Notes: generated from the sequence alone by a model not told the origin. Shown: positions 33,614 to 42,751, numbered from the stretch's first letter. The stretch: 64,000 bases of DNA from Sphingomonas sp. (GCF_017745215.1 NZ_JAGHZV010000007.1:62001-126000), one strand, 5' to 3'. Translations and numbers: made by a program.

Positions 33614-35233
33614 ATGCTCAAGCTCATCATCTGGGACCTCGACGACACGCTATGGCGCGGCACGCTTGCCGATGGCGACGCGGTCGAGCCCTATGAGCAC
33701 CGCTTCGAGCTGGTTCGCGGCTTCAACGAGCGCGGCGTGGTCTCGTCGATCTGCTCGAAGAACGAGGCCGCGGTCGCCGAGGCGAAGCTGCGCGATCTCG
33801 ACTGGTGGGACGCGTTCGTCTTCCCGAGCATCGCCTTCGTCCCCAAGCCGGCGGCAATCGCGGGCATCATCGCCGACATGCAGCTGCGCGCCTGCGACGT
33901 GCTGTTCGTCGACGACAATCCACAGAATCTCGAGGCGGTGCGCTTCCATCTCCCCGAGATTCAGCTGCTCGACATCACCCGGGCCGATGCGGACGCCACG
34001 CTCGAGCAGCTGCTCGCCGAGCAGAAGGGCAAGAGCCGCCTCGCCGCCTATCGCAGCCTCGAGGCGCGCAAGCGCGACGCGGCCGCGCAGCCCGAGCTGT
34101 CGCACGAGGACTTCCTGCGCTCGTGCGAGCTCAAGATGGCCGCGCCCTTCTGCATGGAGAACCTCGATTACGTCGATCGCATCGCCGAGCTGATGGCGCG
34201 ATCGAACCAGCTCAACTACACTCAGTCGCGCCGCACCCCCGAAGCGCTGCGCGCCGAGATCATCGAAGTGACCGCGCACCCCAGCCTCGCGGTCTTCGCC
34301 TGGGATCGCTACGGCGACTATGGCCTCGTCGGCTTCGTCATGCTCAAGGTCGAGCCGGGGTTCACCTACAGCCTCGTCCACTGCGTCTTCTCGTGCCGCG
34401 TGATGCACATGGGGCTCGAGAGCGCCGCGCTCGACTATATCCGCAAGCGCTCGCGCGACCTCTACAAGCCGATCGGCGAGATCGCGATGGGCGAGGCGCG
34501 CGCGCGGATCGTCGATGCGCCGGTCGACTGGGTCGAAGTGCAATCCTATGCCGATCCCAAGGTTCGCGAACGGGTCGCGGCGCAGGCCAATGCGGTCCAG
34601 AACCCGCACGCGGACATCCGCATCATGGTCGGCTGCCAGTCGGGCGGGATCGCGCACTTCAGCAATCTGCGCGATCGGATCGCGTTCGACAGCTATCCCG
34701 ACGTGTTCCTGCTGCGCGCCTTCTGGGACGGCTCGTACGAGGACCTCGAGCTGCCGCGCTACCTCGTCTACGGCGCCAGCATCGACTATTCGGACCATTA
34801 TTGGCGCGACCTGACTGCGATGATGGGCCAGGGGGGTGGCGTCGACCGGTTGCGCACGCCGACAGAGGACCTGCGACCGTTTCTCGACGAAGGCCGGTAC
34901 GAGGTCTGCGTCCGGCGCTTCTGCGAATATGTCGAGGCGCAGGGCAAGCAGCTGCTCGTCCTGCTCGCACCCGAGCAATTGCCCGCCTATTCCGGAGCCG
35001 ACGGCCTGACCCATGCGCGGATCACGCACTTCAACGGCATCTGGCGCCGCGCCTTCCAGATCTACCCGAGCGTCTCGACGGTCGACAGCGACCTCGCCCA
35101 TGGGCCGGGCGAACTGAACGACCTGTTCCACTACACCCCCGCCGGGGTCGGCACGCTCGGCAATCTGGTGGACGCCTGGCACGAGATGGTGCGCCCGAAG
35201 GAAGACGGCGCCGAGAGTCAGCTGGCGGCCTGA
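33614..35233 (+). CDS. FkbH-like HAD-IIIC protein with extra C-terminal domain
   Basis: 539 residues. The N-terminal HAD-IIIC domain has catalytic D8 and D10 in IIWDLDDTLW, the Ser/Lys motif SICSKNEAAV and FVDDNPQN at 98-104. The central part (about 180-310) has ARSNQLNYTQSRRT, the acyl-transfer region of FkbH-type proteins, which load glyceryl units onto carrier proteins in polyketide synthesis. The final 220 residues, starting at IMVGCQSGGIAHF, are not part of a standard FkbH. GCQSG early and NDLFHYTPAG late could be block I and the D-x2-H block of an SGNH hydrolase; this is inference. No polyketide synthase or carrier protein is nearby. Ribosome site GGGAGG precedes ATG 33614. Confidence 0.8.
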   Translation: MLKLIIWDLDDTLWRGTLADGDAVEPYEHRFELVRGFNERGVVSSICSKNEAAVAEAKLRDLDWWDAFVFPSIAFVPKPAAIAGIIADMQLRACDVLFVDDNPQNLEAVRFHLPEIQLLDITRADADATLEQLLAEQKGKSRLAAYRSLEARKRDAAAQPELSHEDFLRSCELKMAAPFCMENLDYVDRIAELMARSNQLNYTQSRRTPEALRAEIIEVTAHPSLAVFAWDRYGDYGLVGFVMLKVEPGFTYSLVHCVFSCRVMHMGLESAALDYIRKRSRDLYKPIGEIAMGEARARIVDAPVDWVEVQSYADPKVRERVAAQANAVQNPHADIRIMVGCQSGGIAHFSNLRDRIAFDSYPDVFLLRAFWDGSYEDLELPRYLVYGASIDYSDHYWRDLTAMMGQGGGVDRLRTPTEDLRPFLDEGRYEVCVRRFCEYVEAQGKQLLVLLAPEQLPAYSGADGLTHARITHFNGIWRRAFQIYPSVSTVDSDLAHGPGELNDLFHYTPAGVGTLGNLVDAWHEMVRPKEDGAESQLAA

Positions 35234-35423
35234 CGGTCAGTCGGCTCGATCCTCGTCTTCCGTTCGAGCGGCGCGGCCGCCTGGCGCAACGCCGCCCATC
35301 AGGAACTGTTTCATCGCCCCTTCATCCGGGGTTTGCGATCGCGCTCGCCGCCGCTGTCACGCGCCTTGCATTTAGGTCGGATAGCGGGGATGCCGGCACC
35401 GATCCGGGCTCGCGAGAGAGACA

Positions 35424-36656
35424 ATGATGACGCAGATTGCACGAGGAATGATCCGCAGGATGATGGCGCTGCTCGGCGCGCTCCTGCTGCTGCCCGCCTG
35501 CGCGGCGCATGCCCAGTTCGGCATCCCCGGCTTCGAGCTCGTCCATAATGCACCGGTCGAGACCAACCTGCCCAACCCCGACCTGCGCGATCCCGTCACC
35601 GTCTGGTGCGAGATGTTCGGCGCCGCCAAGCGTGCGATCGACCTGGAGCAATATTATGTCTCCGGGATGACGGGCGAGCCGCTCGACACCGTGATCGGCT
35701 GCCTCGACGCGGCGGCGAAGCGCGGTGTGAAGATTCGCTTCCTGATGGAGGAGAAGGGCCTCTCCGCCTCGGACACGCCGACGATCGACAAGTTGAAGGC
35801 GATCCCCAACCTCGAGTTCCGCCTGCTCGCCTGGGCCAAGGTGAAGGGCTCGGGGATCATCCATGCGAAATTCTTCATCGTCGACGGCAAGGCCTCCTAC
35901 GTCGGCAGCCAGAATTTCGACTGGCGCGCGCTCAAGCACATCGACGAGACCGGCCTGCGCGTCACCGACGCAGCGATGGCGAGCCAGTTCCAGGCGATCT
36001 TCGACCATGACTGGGCGGCCGCCGCGCTGATCGCGGCGGGCAAGCCGGTGCCGCCGCTGCGCACCACCGGTTACGCGCCGATCGAGGGCAAGGTGTTCCT
36101 CGTCGCCAGCCCCAATGCCTATGACCCTGCGGGCATCGGCGATTCGCAGGAGACGCTGGTCAAGCTGATCGGCCAGGCGAAGACCGAGATCCGCATCGAA
36201 GTGATGGAATATTCGACCCAGTCGTTCGGCGGCGGCACCTATACGGTAATCGACGATGCGCTGCGGGCGGCGGCGGCGCGCGGCGTGAAGGTCAAGCTGC
36301 TGGTCACCGACTGGAACATGTGGCCCAACCAGATCCCGCTCCTCGAGAGCCTCGCGTCGGTGCCAAATGTCGAGATCAAGGTCGCGTCGATCCCGCCTGC
36401 CTCGACCGGCTTCGTCCCCTATGCCCGCGTCGTCCACACCAAGATCATGGCGATCGACGGCGCGATCGGCTGGGTGGGCACGAGCAATTGGGAAGGCGGC
36501 TACCTCGACACCTCGCGCAACCTCGAGATCGTGCTGCGTGACGCGAAGATGGCCGGCCGCATCGCAGCGCTGCAGACGCAGCTTTGGGATTCGCCCTATT
36601 CCAAGCCGCTCGCCGAAGCGAAGCTGATCCCGCGGCCCAAGACCAAGCCCGACTGA
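35424..36656 (+). CDS. Secreted phospholipase D-like protein, two HKD motifs
   Basis: 410 residues. The N-terminus ALLGALLLLPACAAHAQF is a signal peptide; PAC could be a lipobox, so the protein may be a lipoprotein. Two PLD repeats follow: IIHAKFFIVDGKASYVGSQN near 150 and VVHTKIMAIDGAIGWVGTSN near 340, each with the H-x-K and a downstream Asp and Ser/Asn typical of the fold. The layout (two halves with DWNMWP before the second) is that of the PLD3/K4-like branch, whose members are exonucleases or phospholipases. The substrate cannot be settled. It begins with ATG at 35424 or 35427 and stands 80 bp before the protease-nuclease gene, on the same strand. Confidence 0.88.
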   Translation: MMTQIARGMIRRMMALLGALLLLPACAAHAQFGIPGFELVHNAPVETNLPNPDLRDPVTVWCEMFGAAKRAIDLEQYYVSGMTGEPLDTVIGCLDAAAKRGVKIRFLMEEKGLSASDTPTIDKLKAIPNLEFRLLAWAKVKGSGIIHAKFFIVDGKASYVGSQNFDWRALKHIDETGLRVTDAAMASQFQAIFDHDWAAAALIAAGKPVPPLRTTGYAPIEGKVFLVASPNAYDPAGIGDSQETLVKLIGQAKTEIRIEVMEYSTQSFGGGTYTVIDDALRAAAARGVKVKLLVTDWNMWPNQIPLLESLASVPNVEIKVASIPPASTGFVPYARVVHTKIMAIDGAIGWVGTSNWEGGYLDTSRNLEIVLRDAKMAGRIAALQTQLWDSPYSKPLAEAKLIPRPKTKPD

Positions 36657-36736
36657 GCGAGTCCGATTCGGCGACGATTGCCGGTCCGCCGGCGTAACAG
36701 TTCGCGGTATAGCCTCGCCGACAAGGGGAGGCCGGC

Positions 36737-38710
36737 ATGCGCAAGGGCGGGAAGATCGACAGGACGGGACCCAATTCGCCGTCGGTCGAGGACGAATCGC
36801 TGATCCGCCACATCGCCCAGGCGGTGCGCGCGCGGGGCACCACCCTCTCGCCGGCCAACCGTCGCGGCCGCACGCGCCGCGCCAAGGCCGATGCCAAGGA
36901 CTATGCGACGCGCCTCGGGCTGGTCGAGCCGCCCGAGAGCGATCCCAACGGCTTCGAGCGGATCATCGGCGAGAGCGATCTCCTCTCGATCAACTTCCTC
37001 GATCGCGGCCGGCGCTCGGCCGATGCGGTGTGCCGGATCAGCCTGCCGATGGACGGCGGCCACGCCTATGGCACCGGCTTCCTGATCGGTCCGCGGCTGC
37101 TGATCACCAACAACCACGTCCTCGCCAGTCCCGCCGAGGCTGCCCAGTCCAGCGCCGAATTCGGCTATGAGCACGACCTCGACGGCGTGCTGCGCGACCC
37201 CGCGGTGTTCAACCTCGATCCCAACAGCCTGTTCATCACCAGCACCGAGCTCGACGCCACCCTCGTTGCCATCGCCCCGCTCGCGACCAACGGCACGCCG
37301 GCGGACCGCTACGGCTGGCTGCCGCTGATCCCGACCACCGGCAAGGTGCTCGACGGCGAATGGGTGTCGATCATCCAGCACCCCAGCGGCCAGCCCAAGC
37401 AGATCGCCATCCACGCGAGCGAAGTGCTCAAGATCGCGCCGCCCGCGGGCAGCGCCGCGACCTTCGAGAATTTCCTGCATTATTCTACCGACACCGAGCC
37501 GGGCTCGTCGGGCTCGCCGGTGTTCAACGACCAGTGGCAAGTGGTGGCGCTCCACCACAAGGCGGTGCCCGCGCCCAACGCCAAGCCCGGCGACCCGGTC
37601 CAGTGGATCGCCAACGAAGGCGTGCGGATCAGCGCGATCTTCCGCTGGCTCGAGCAGATCCGCTTCGAGGACACCAACGCCCGCGCCGCGCTCGACCAGA
37701 TCGGCCGGTCGCTCGGCTTCGCGCCGCTCGCCGAGCCCGCGGTCTCGGCAGCGTCGCTGTGGCCGACCGAGCAGTTCGCACCGTTCAAGGCGACGCATTG
37801 GGCCGATCCGGCGCTCGGCTATGACGAGAAGTTCCTCACCACCCCGATCGCGCTCGAACCGATCTACGCCAAGCTCGCCAAGGCGGGGAAGGTGGCGAAA
37901 CTGATCGACAGTCAGGACCATGAGCTGAAGTATTTCCACTTCTCGGCGGTGCTCCACGCCGAGCGGCACTTCCCGCTGATGACCGCGGTGAACATCGACG
38001 GGCTCAACGTCGTCCATCCCGGCAAGCGCAAGGACAGCTGGCGGCAGGACGCGCGGATCGGCTCCGAATACCAGCCCGACGACGATTTCTACGTGAGCAC
38101 GCGCGCCGAGGAGAAAGTCTATTTCAGCCGCGGGCATCTCGTCCGGCTGCTCGACCCCTGCTGGAGCCACGCCACCGACCCCGAGCAGCGCACCGCCGAC
38201 GCGCGGCGGGGGATGGAGGACAGCTTCCACTTCACCAACGCCGCGCCCCAGGTCCAGGCGTACAACGACCAGGACTGGGGCAACCTCGAGGATTATGTGC
38301 TCGACAAGGCGCAGACCAGCCAGCGCCGCCTGACCGTCTTCACCGGCCCGATCTTCCGCGAGCGCGATCCCTATTACGGCCGCCAGCGCAAGGGCGGGCC
38401 GTGGCAGATCCCGCTCTCCTTCTGGAAGATCGCGGTGCTACAGAAGACCGACAAGGTGATCGCCGCGGCGGGCTTCATCGTCGGCCAGACCGAATATGTC
38501 CGCGCGCTCTACGAGGCCAAGGTCTTCTCGGGATTGAAGCCCTACACCATCGACGAGATTCGCTCGCGCAAGATCCAGACGACGATCGCCACGATCGAGA
38601 ACCAGACCGGGCTCGATTTCGGCGCGCTCAAGAAGTTTGACTCGCACGGCAGCCTCGAATCGACGCGGCAGACGCGCTGGCTCAATCGGCTGGAGGACAT
38701 CTCGATCTGA
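36737..38710 (+). CDS. Fusion of trypsin/V8-like serine protease and DNA/RNA non-specific endonuclease
   Basis: 657 residues, no signal peptide. The N-terminal protease region has His127 in ITNNHVLA, Asp173 in ELDATLVAIA and Ser258 in PGSSGSP, a full catalytic triad. From about 395 an endonuclease_NS domain follows: HFPLMTAVNIDGLN, then FSRGHLVRL at 463-471 (His467; the usual D of DRGH is replaced by Ser), and TNAAPQVQAYN with GNLEDYV (N501, N510, E518), as expected for the metal site. Both active sites therefore look usable. The fusion joins a protein-cutting and a nucleic-acid-cutting domain in one cytoplasmic protein. It stands alone downstream of the PLD gene. A defence or programmed-response role is a reasonable guess, not shown. 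Confidence 0.88.
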   Translation: MRKGGKIDRTGPNSPSVEDESLIRHIAQAVRARGTTLSPANRRGRTRRAKADAKDYATRLGLVEPPESDPNGFERIIGESDLLSINFLDRGRRSADAVCRISLPMDGGHAYGTGFLIGPRLLITNNHVLASPAEAAQSSAEFGYEHDLDGVLRDPAVFNLDPNSLFITSTELDATLVAIAPLATNGTPADRYGWLPLIPTTGKVLDGEWVSIIQHPSGQPKQIAIHASEVLKIAPPAGSAATFENFLHYSTDTEPGSSGSPVFNDQWQVVALHHKAVPAPNAKPGDPVQWIANEGVRISAIFRWLEQIRFEDTNARAALDQIGRSLGFAPLAEPAVSAASLWPTEQFAPFKATHWADPALGYDEKFLTTPIALEPIYAKLAKAGKVAKLIDSQDHELKYFHFSAVLHAERHFPLMTAVNIDGLNVVHPGKRKDSWRQDARIGSEYQPDDDFYVSTRAEEKVYFSRGHLVRLLDPCWSHATDPEQRTADARRGMEDSFHFTNAAPQVQAYNDQDWGNLEDYVLDKAQTSQRRLTVFTGPIFRERDPYYGRQRKGGPWQIPLSFWKIAVLQKTDKVIAAAGFIVGQTEYVRALYEAKVFSGLKPYTIDEIRSRKIQTTIATIENQTGLDFGALKKFDSHGSLESTRQTRWLNRLEDISI

Positions 38711-38743
38711 CGCTATAGAGGCGCCGAACCGAGAGTAGCCTTC

Positions 38744-39868
38744 ATGTCCGTAAGACCCTGGCGCGACATCGTCCGCCGTCCGAGCCGCCAGATCATGGTC
38801 GGCAACGTCCCCGTTGGCGGCGATGCGCCGGTGACGGTGCAGACGATGACCAACACGCCGACTTCCGACGCGCGCGCGACGATCGACCAGATCCGCCGCT
38901 GCGAGGACGCAGGCGTCGACATCATCCGCGTCTCCTGCCCCGACGTCGAATCGACCGCGGCGCTTCGGCAGATCGTCCGCGCCGCGCGCGTCCCGATCGT
39001 CGCCGACATCCACTTCCACTACAAGCGCGCGCTCGAGGCCGCCGACGCCGGCGCGGCGGGCCTGCGGATCAACCCGGGCAATATCGGCTCGGCCGAGCGC
39101 GTCAACGAAGTCGTCAACGCCGCCAAGGCCAACGGCTGCGCGATCCGCATCGGCGTCAACGCTGGCAGCCTCGAGAAGGACCTGCTCGAGAAATACGGCG
39201 AGCCCTGCCCCGAGGCGCTGGTCGAATCGGCGCTCGACCATATCAAGCTGCTCCAGGACCGCGACTTCCACGAGTATAAGGTCGCGGTGAAGGCGTCGGA
39301 TGTGTTCCTCGCGGTCGCCGCCTATCAGCAGCTCGCCGAGGCGGTGGATTGCCCGCTGCACCTCGGCATCACCGAGGCGGGCGGCTTCGTCGGCGGCACG
39401 GTCAAGAGCGCGATCGGGATCGGCTCGCTGCTCTGGTTCGGGATCGGCGACACGATCCGCGTCAGCCTCTCGGCCGAGCCCGAGGAAGAGGTCCGCGTCG
39501 GCTTCGAGATCCTCAAGGCGCTGGGGATCCGGAACAGGGGCGTGCGGGTCGTCTCCTGCCCCAGCTGCGCGCGCCAGGGGTTCGACGTGATCCGCACCGT
39601 CCAGGCGCTCGAGGAGCGGCTCCAGCACATCCGCACGCCGATGAGCCTCTCGGTGCTCGGCTGCGTGGTCAACGGCCCCGGCGAAGCGCGCGAGACCGAC
39701 ATCGGCATCACCGGCGGCGGCGCCGGCAAGCACATGGTCTATCTCTCGGGGGTGACCGACCACCATGTCGCTGACGCCGACATGATCGAGCATATCGTCC
39801 GGCTGGTCGAGGCCAAGGCGGCCGAGATCGAAGCGGCGAACGAGGCGGCGGCCCAAGCAGCGGAGTGA
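38744..39868 (+). CDS. ispG: 4-hydroxy-3-methylbut-2-enyl diphosphate synthase (IspG/GcpE)
   Basis: Iron-sulfur enzyme of the MEP isoprenoid pathway that converts MEcPP to HMBPP; 374 residues. N-terminal TIM barrel with [14 protein letters not shown] and [15 protein letters not shown]; the 4Fe-4S ligands are in [13 protein letters not shown] and [18 protein letters not shown]. It ends with an Ala/Glu-rich helix ([18 protein letters not shown]). Standard length and motif order; no added domain as in plant or Chlamydia forms. Electron donor genes are not in the window. Confidence 0.97.
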   Translation: MSVRPWRDIVRRPSRQIMVGNVPVGGDAPVTVQTMTNTPTSDARATIDQIRRCEDAGVDIIRVSCPDVESTAALRQIVRAARVPIVADIHFHYKRALEAADAGAAGLRINPGNIGSAERVNEVVNAAKANGCAIRIGVNAGSLEKDLLEKYGEPCPEALVESALDHIKLLQDRDFHEYKVAVKASDVFLAVAAYQQLAEAVDCPLHLGITEAGGFVGGTVKSAIGIGSLLWFGIGDTIRVSLSAEPEEEVRVGFEILKALGIRNRGVRVVSCPSCARQGFDVIRTVQALEERLQHIRTPMSLSVLGCVVNGPGEARETDIGITGGGAGKHMVYLSGVTDHHVADADMIEHIVRLVEAKAAEIEAANEAAAQAAE

Positions 39869-39948
39869 AGCCGGCCGAGTAGGCCCGGCCGAATCCGTTT
39901 ACCATCCCGCTTGATCCTTTTTCAGCCGTCCTCGGCGATGATGCGGCC

Positions 39949-40443
39949 ATGCGGGTGGCAATCTTCATGATGCTGGTGATCGGCACGACGATCGGCGCGG
40001 TGATGCCGTCGAAGCCCCCGGCGCCGCGCGCGGCCCAGCCCGCGGGCGCCGCTGTCGCCGAGGCGGCCGAGGTGCAGAAGCCGGTCGAGACGGTGATCCA
40101 GCGCGACGGCAACGGCCATTTCTTCGCGCACGCCCAGGTCAACGACGAGCCGATCCGCTTCCTCGTCGACACCGGCGCCGACATGGTCGCGCTCACCGTC
40201 CAGGACGCGCGGCGCGCGCATGTGAAGTTCGATCCCGTGGACTTCCGCGTGATCGGCTCGGGCGCGTCGGGCGCGGTGCGCGGCGCGGCGGTGGTGCTCG
40301 ACGAAGTGGTGCTCGACGGCAAGCGCGTGACCGACGTCCACGGCGCGGTGGTCGAGGGGCTCGACGTCTCGCTGCTCGGCCAGTCCTACCTCCGCAAGAT
40401 CGGTTCGGTGCATCTCTCCGGCGACGAGATGCGGCTAAACTAA
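39949..40443 (+). CDS. Retropepsin-like clan AA aspartic protease
   Basis: 164 residues. An N-terminal hydrophobic helix (VAIFMMLVIGTTIGAVM) anchors or exports the protein; the protease domain starts near 55 with DGNGHFFAHAQVNDEPI. The catalytic motif is FLVDTGADMVALT, and LLGQSYLRKIGSVHLSG is the second conserved hydrophobic-Gly region of the family. This is the bacterial TIGR02281-type single-domain protease, active as a dimer. Its substrate is unknown. It is on its own, 80 bp after ispG; a weak hairpin (GGCCG...CGGCC) lies between. Confidence 0.85.
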   Translation: MRVAIFMMLVIGTTIGAVMPSKPPAPRAAQPAGAAVAEAAEVQKPVETVIQRDGNGHFFAHAQVNDEPIRFLVDTGADMVALTVQDARRAHVKFDPVDFRVIGSGASGAVRGAAVVLDEVVLDGKRVTDVHGAVVEGLDVSLLGQSYLRKIGSVHLSGDEMRLN

Positions 40444-40485
40444 CGCTACCGTGACCCGCCAGCGCGTTGCGGCTATGCCGCCGCC

Positions 40486-41385
40486 GTGCACCGCCCATCG
40501 CTCCCCACGATCTTCTTTATCGGCACGCTCGGGATCGCCACCTTCTCGGGCATGGACGCCGTGATGAAGGGGCTCAGCCTCGCGATCGGCACCTATAATG
40601 CGCTGTTCTGGCGGATGTGGGCGGCGAGCCTGTGCGGCGCGATCGTCTGGGCGATGCGGCGGCCCAAGGCGCCCAGCCGGGCGGCGGTCAAGCTCCACCT
40701 CACCCGCGGCGCGGTCGGCGCGACGATGGCGTTCCTCTTCTTCTGGGGTCTCGCCCGCGTGCCGATGGCGCAGGCGATCGCGCTCAGCTACATCGCGCCG
40801 CTGCTCGCGCTGTTCCTCGCTGCGATGATCCTCGGCGAGCGGATCGGGCGCGGCGTGGTCGGCGCCTCGCTCATCGCCAGCGCGGGCGTCGGCGTGATCC
40901 TGATCGGCCAGGCGCAGTCGCGGCTCGGCGACGAGGCCTTCCTCGGCGCGCTCTCGATCCTCGCCTCGGCGGTCTGCTATTCGTGGAACATCGTGCTGAT
41001 GCGCCAGCAGGCACAGGTCGCCTCGCCCGAGGAAGTCGGGCTGTTCCAGAGCCTCGTCGCCGCGGTGCTGCTGAGCCTGCCCGCGCCGTGGCTCGCCGAA
41101 TTGCCGCCGGTGCGCGAGATCGGCCCGATCCTGCTCGCCGCGGTGCTCAGCACCGTCTCGCTGATGCTGCTCAGCTGGGCCTATGCCCGCGCCGAGGCGC
41201 AGTATCTGGCACCGACGGAATATACGTCGTTCGTCTGGGCGGCGCTGCTCGGCTGGGTGGTGTTCGGCGAGCATGTCTCGCTCTACACGCTCGCCGGCGC
41301 CGGGCTGATCGTCGGCGGCTGCCTGATCGCCGCACGGATGAAGCCCCAGGTGATGACCCACGAAGCCGAGGCCGCGCTCCCATGA
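40486..41385 (+). CDS. EamA-family transporter (second copy)
   Basis: 299-residue inner-membrane DMT-superfamily exporter with about ten helices in two halves. N-terminal FFIGTLGIATFSGMDAVMKGL, then ALSYIAPLLALFLAAMILGERIG and, in the second half, YLAPTEYTSFVWAALLGWVVFGE, the usual EamA closing motif. It uses GTG at 40486. It is not close in sequence to the EamA protein at 3717-4625. Its stop overlaps the GNAT start (ATGA), so the exporter and the acetyltransferase are co-translated. They may act on the same small amine, but this is speculative. Confidence 0.9.
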   Translation: MHRPSLPTIFFIGTLGIATFSGMDAVMKGLSLAIGTYNALFWRMWAASLCGAIVWAMRRPKAPSRAAVKLHLTRGAVGATMAFLFFWGLARVPMAQAIALSYIAPLLALFLAAMILGERIGRGVVGASLIASAGVGVILIGQAQSRLGDEAFLGALSILASAVCYSWNIVLMRQQAQVASPEEVGLFQSLVAAVLLSLPAPWLAELPPVREIGPILLAAVLSTVSLMLLSWAYARAEAQYLAPTEYTSFVWAALLGWVVFGEHVSLYTLAGAGLIVGGCLIAARMKPQVMTHEAEAALP

Positions 41386-41864
41386 CGGTTACCATCCGAC
41401 CCGCCGCCGCGGCCGACGTGCCGCTGATCCTCCGCTTCGTCCGCGAACTGGCCGAATACGAACGCGAGCCCGACGCCGTGAAGGCGACCGAGCCGATGCT
41501 CGAGGCGGCGCTGTTCGGCGACCGCGCCGTCGCCGAGGCGGTGATCGCGTCGCTGGGCGGCGAGGACGTCGGCTTCGCGCTGTTCTTCCACAATTTCTCG
41601 ACCTGGACCGGCCGCCCCGGCATCTACCTCGAGGACCTCTACGTCACCCCCGCCGCGCGCGGATCGGGGGCGGGCAAGGCGCTGCTCCGCCACCTCGCGG
41701 GCCTCGCGATCGACCGCGGCTGCGCCCGCTTCGAATGGGCGGTGCTCGACTGGAACACGCCGGCGATCGACTTCTACCGCGCGATGGGCGCGCAGCCGAT
41801 GGACGAATGGACCGTCCAGCGCGTCACCGGCGACGCGCTCGCCCGACTCGCCGGGCGCGATTGA
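41382..41864 (+). CDS. GNAT N-acetyltransferase (diamine/thialysine acetyltransferase-like)
   Basis: 160-residue GNAT enzyme that transfers an acetyl group from acetyl-CoA to an amine. The acetyl-CoA motif is LYVTPAARGSGAGKALLRHL. Flanking sequence FALFFHNFSTWTGRPGIYLED and CARFEWAVLDWNTPAIDFY, with MGAQPMDEWTVQR at the end, is the pattern of spermidine/thialysine acetyltransferase-like proteins. ATG at 41382 overlaps the exporter stop. The actual amine is unknown. Confidence 0.9.
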   Translation: MTVTIRPAAAADVPLILRFVRELAEYEREPDAVKATEPMLEAALFGDRAVAEAVIASLGGEDVGFALFFHNFSTWTGRPGIYLEDLYVTPAARGSGAGKALLRHLAGLAIDRGCARFEWAVLDWNTPAIDFYRAMGAQPMDEWTVQRVTGDALARLAGRD

Positions 41865-41880
41865 GCGATTCGACTCGAAG

Positions 41881-41956
41881 AGTCACAAGAGTCACACCCC
41901 GTCGCGGCGCTGCGGCGCCCAAAAGTCACAAGAGTCACGACCCGTCGCCGCGCTGC
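41881..41956. repeat. Two 33-bp direct repeats
   Basis: Units 41881-41913 and 41924-41956 both begin AGTCACAAGAGTCAC and continue (A/G)(C/A)CCCGTCGC(G/C)GCGCTGC; three mismatches in 33 bp. The second unit is also the far end of the 41921-42047 element, so the first unit looks like a partial duplication of it. Confidence 0.85.
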
Positions 41957-42047
41957 ACCTCAATCCTGGCCCCACGCATTCAAAGAGCGGCCGGGACGTC
42001 CCGACGGCGCCAGCCAAGCAGCCGAACTCCTACATTGCAAGCCGGGC
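41921..42047 (-). repeat. 3'-flanking repeat element, copy 2 (after the DUF1345 gene)
   Basis: About 127 bp, in reverse orientation to copy 1 at 13161-13286 but with the same orientation to its own gene. It begins directly after the DUF1345 stop (42048-42050). The shared blocks are GGCTTGCAATGTAGGA, CCGGCCGCTCTTTGAA and GACGGGTCGTGACTCTTG. It occupies most of the gap between the convergent GNAT and DUF1345 genes. Confidence 0.85.
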
Positions 42048-42707
42048 TCAATGCGAGCCGAGCACGTTGATCGTGAAGGCGATCACGCCGAGGTTGAACA
42101 CGAACGCCTCGAGGCAATGGAGCGTCACCACGCGGCGCGTTCGGCCGTCCATGATGCTCACGTCGCTCGTCTGGAAGGTCATGCCGAGGCAGAAGGAGAA
42201 ATAGACGAAGTCCCAATAATCGGGCTCGTCGGTGTCGGGGAACTTCACCCCGCCCATGTCCGCGCCTTCCTCGCCCTCGCTGTAGAAGAGGTGCGCATAG
42301 TGCAGCGCGTAGATGAAGTTGGAGAAGATCCAGGCGATTGCGAGGGTGCCGACGATCAGCGGACGCAGGTCGAGCCCGCCGGGGCGCGGATGGCTCATCA
42401 ACTCGCTCGCGATCGCGGCGAGGATCACCAGCATCACCCCGCCGGTGATCGCGAGCAGCATCACGCGGTTGGCGTCGTTCTGGCAGGCCGAGATGCGCAT
42501 CCGCTCGGACTTGTGGGTGAAGAGTGGGGTGGCGATCGCGAAGAAGAACAGGGCGCCGATGTCGAACCCGGCCATCACGCCGTAGCGCAGGCCCAGCAGC
42601 GGAATGGCGATCCAGGTGGCGGCGGCGGTGACGAAGACGAAGGCGATGAAGCGCGGCGGCGCGATCCAATTGCCGATGCCGGGACGGTGATGGCCCTTGG
42701 TGCCCAT
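42048..42707 (-). CDS. DUF1345-family membrane protein
   Basis: 219 residues with about five helices. The DUF1345 signatures are there: YALHYAHLFY in the centre, then DYWDFVYFSFCLGMTFQTSDV and LEAFVFNLGVIAFTINVL at the C-terminus. An early FFFAIATPLFTHKSERM segment follows helix 2. The family is widespread but of unknown role; the paired loops suggest a channel- or sensor-like protein without evidence. ATG at 42707. The stop is directly followed by a repeat element (41921-42047). Confidence 0.9.
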   Translation of the reverse strand: MGTKGHHRPGIGNWIAPPRFIAFVFVTAAATWIAIPLLGLRYGVMAGFDIGALFFFAIATPLFTHKSERMRISACQNDANRVMLLAITGGVMLVILAAIASELMSHPRPGGLDLRPLIVGTLAIAWIFSNFIYALHYAHLFYSEGEEGADMGGVKFPDTDEPDYWDFVYFSFCLGMTFQTSDVSIMDGRTRRVVTLHCLEAFVFNLGVIAFTINVLGSH

Positions 42708-42751
42708 GGGGTGGGGTTTAGAACAGGTTGGGGGCCAGTTTAAATCCCTCT

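Noticed and set aside
36596..38230. 544-codon open frame antisense to the protease-nuclease gene
   Set aside because: Shadow of codon bias at high GC; the plus strand has both catalytic domains and a sensible start.
40486..41385. Pair of EamA transporters as recent duplicates
   Set aside because: The proteins at 3717-4625 and 40486-41385 share only the general family motifs and are clearly different lineages.
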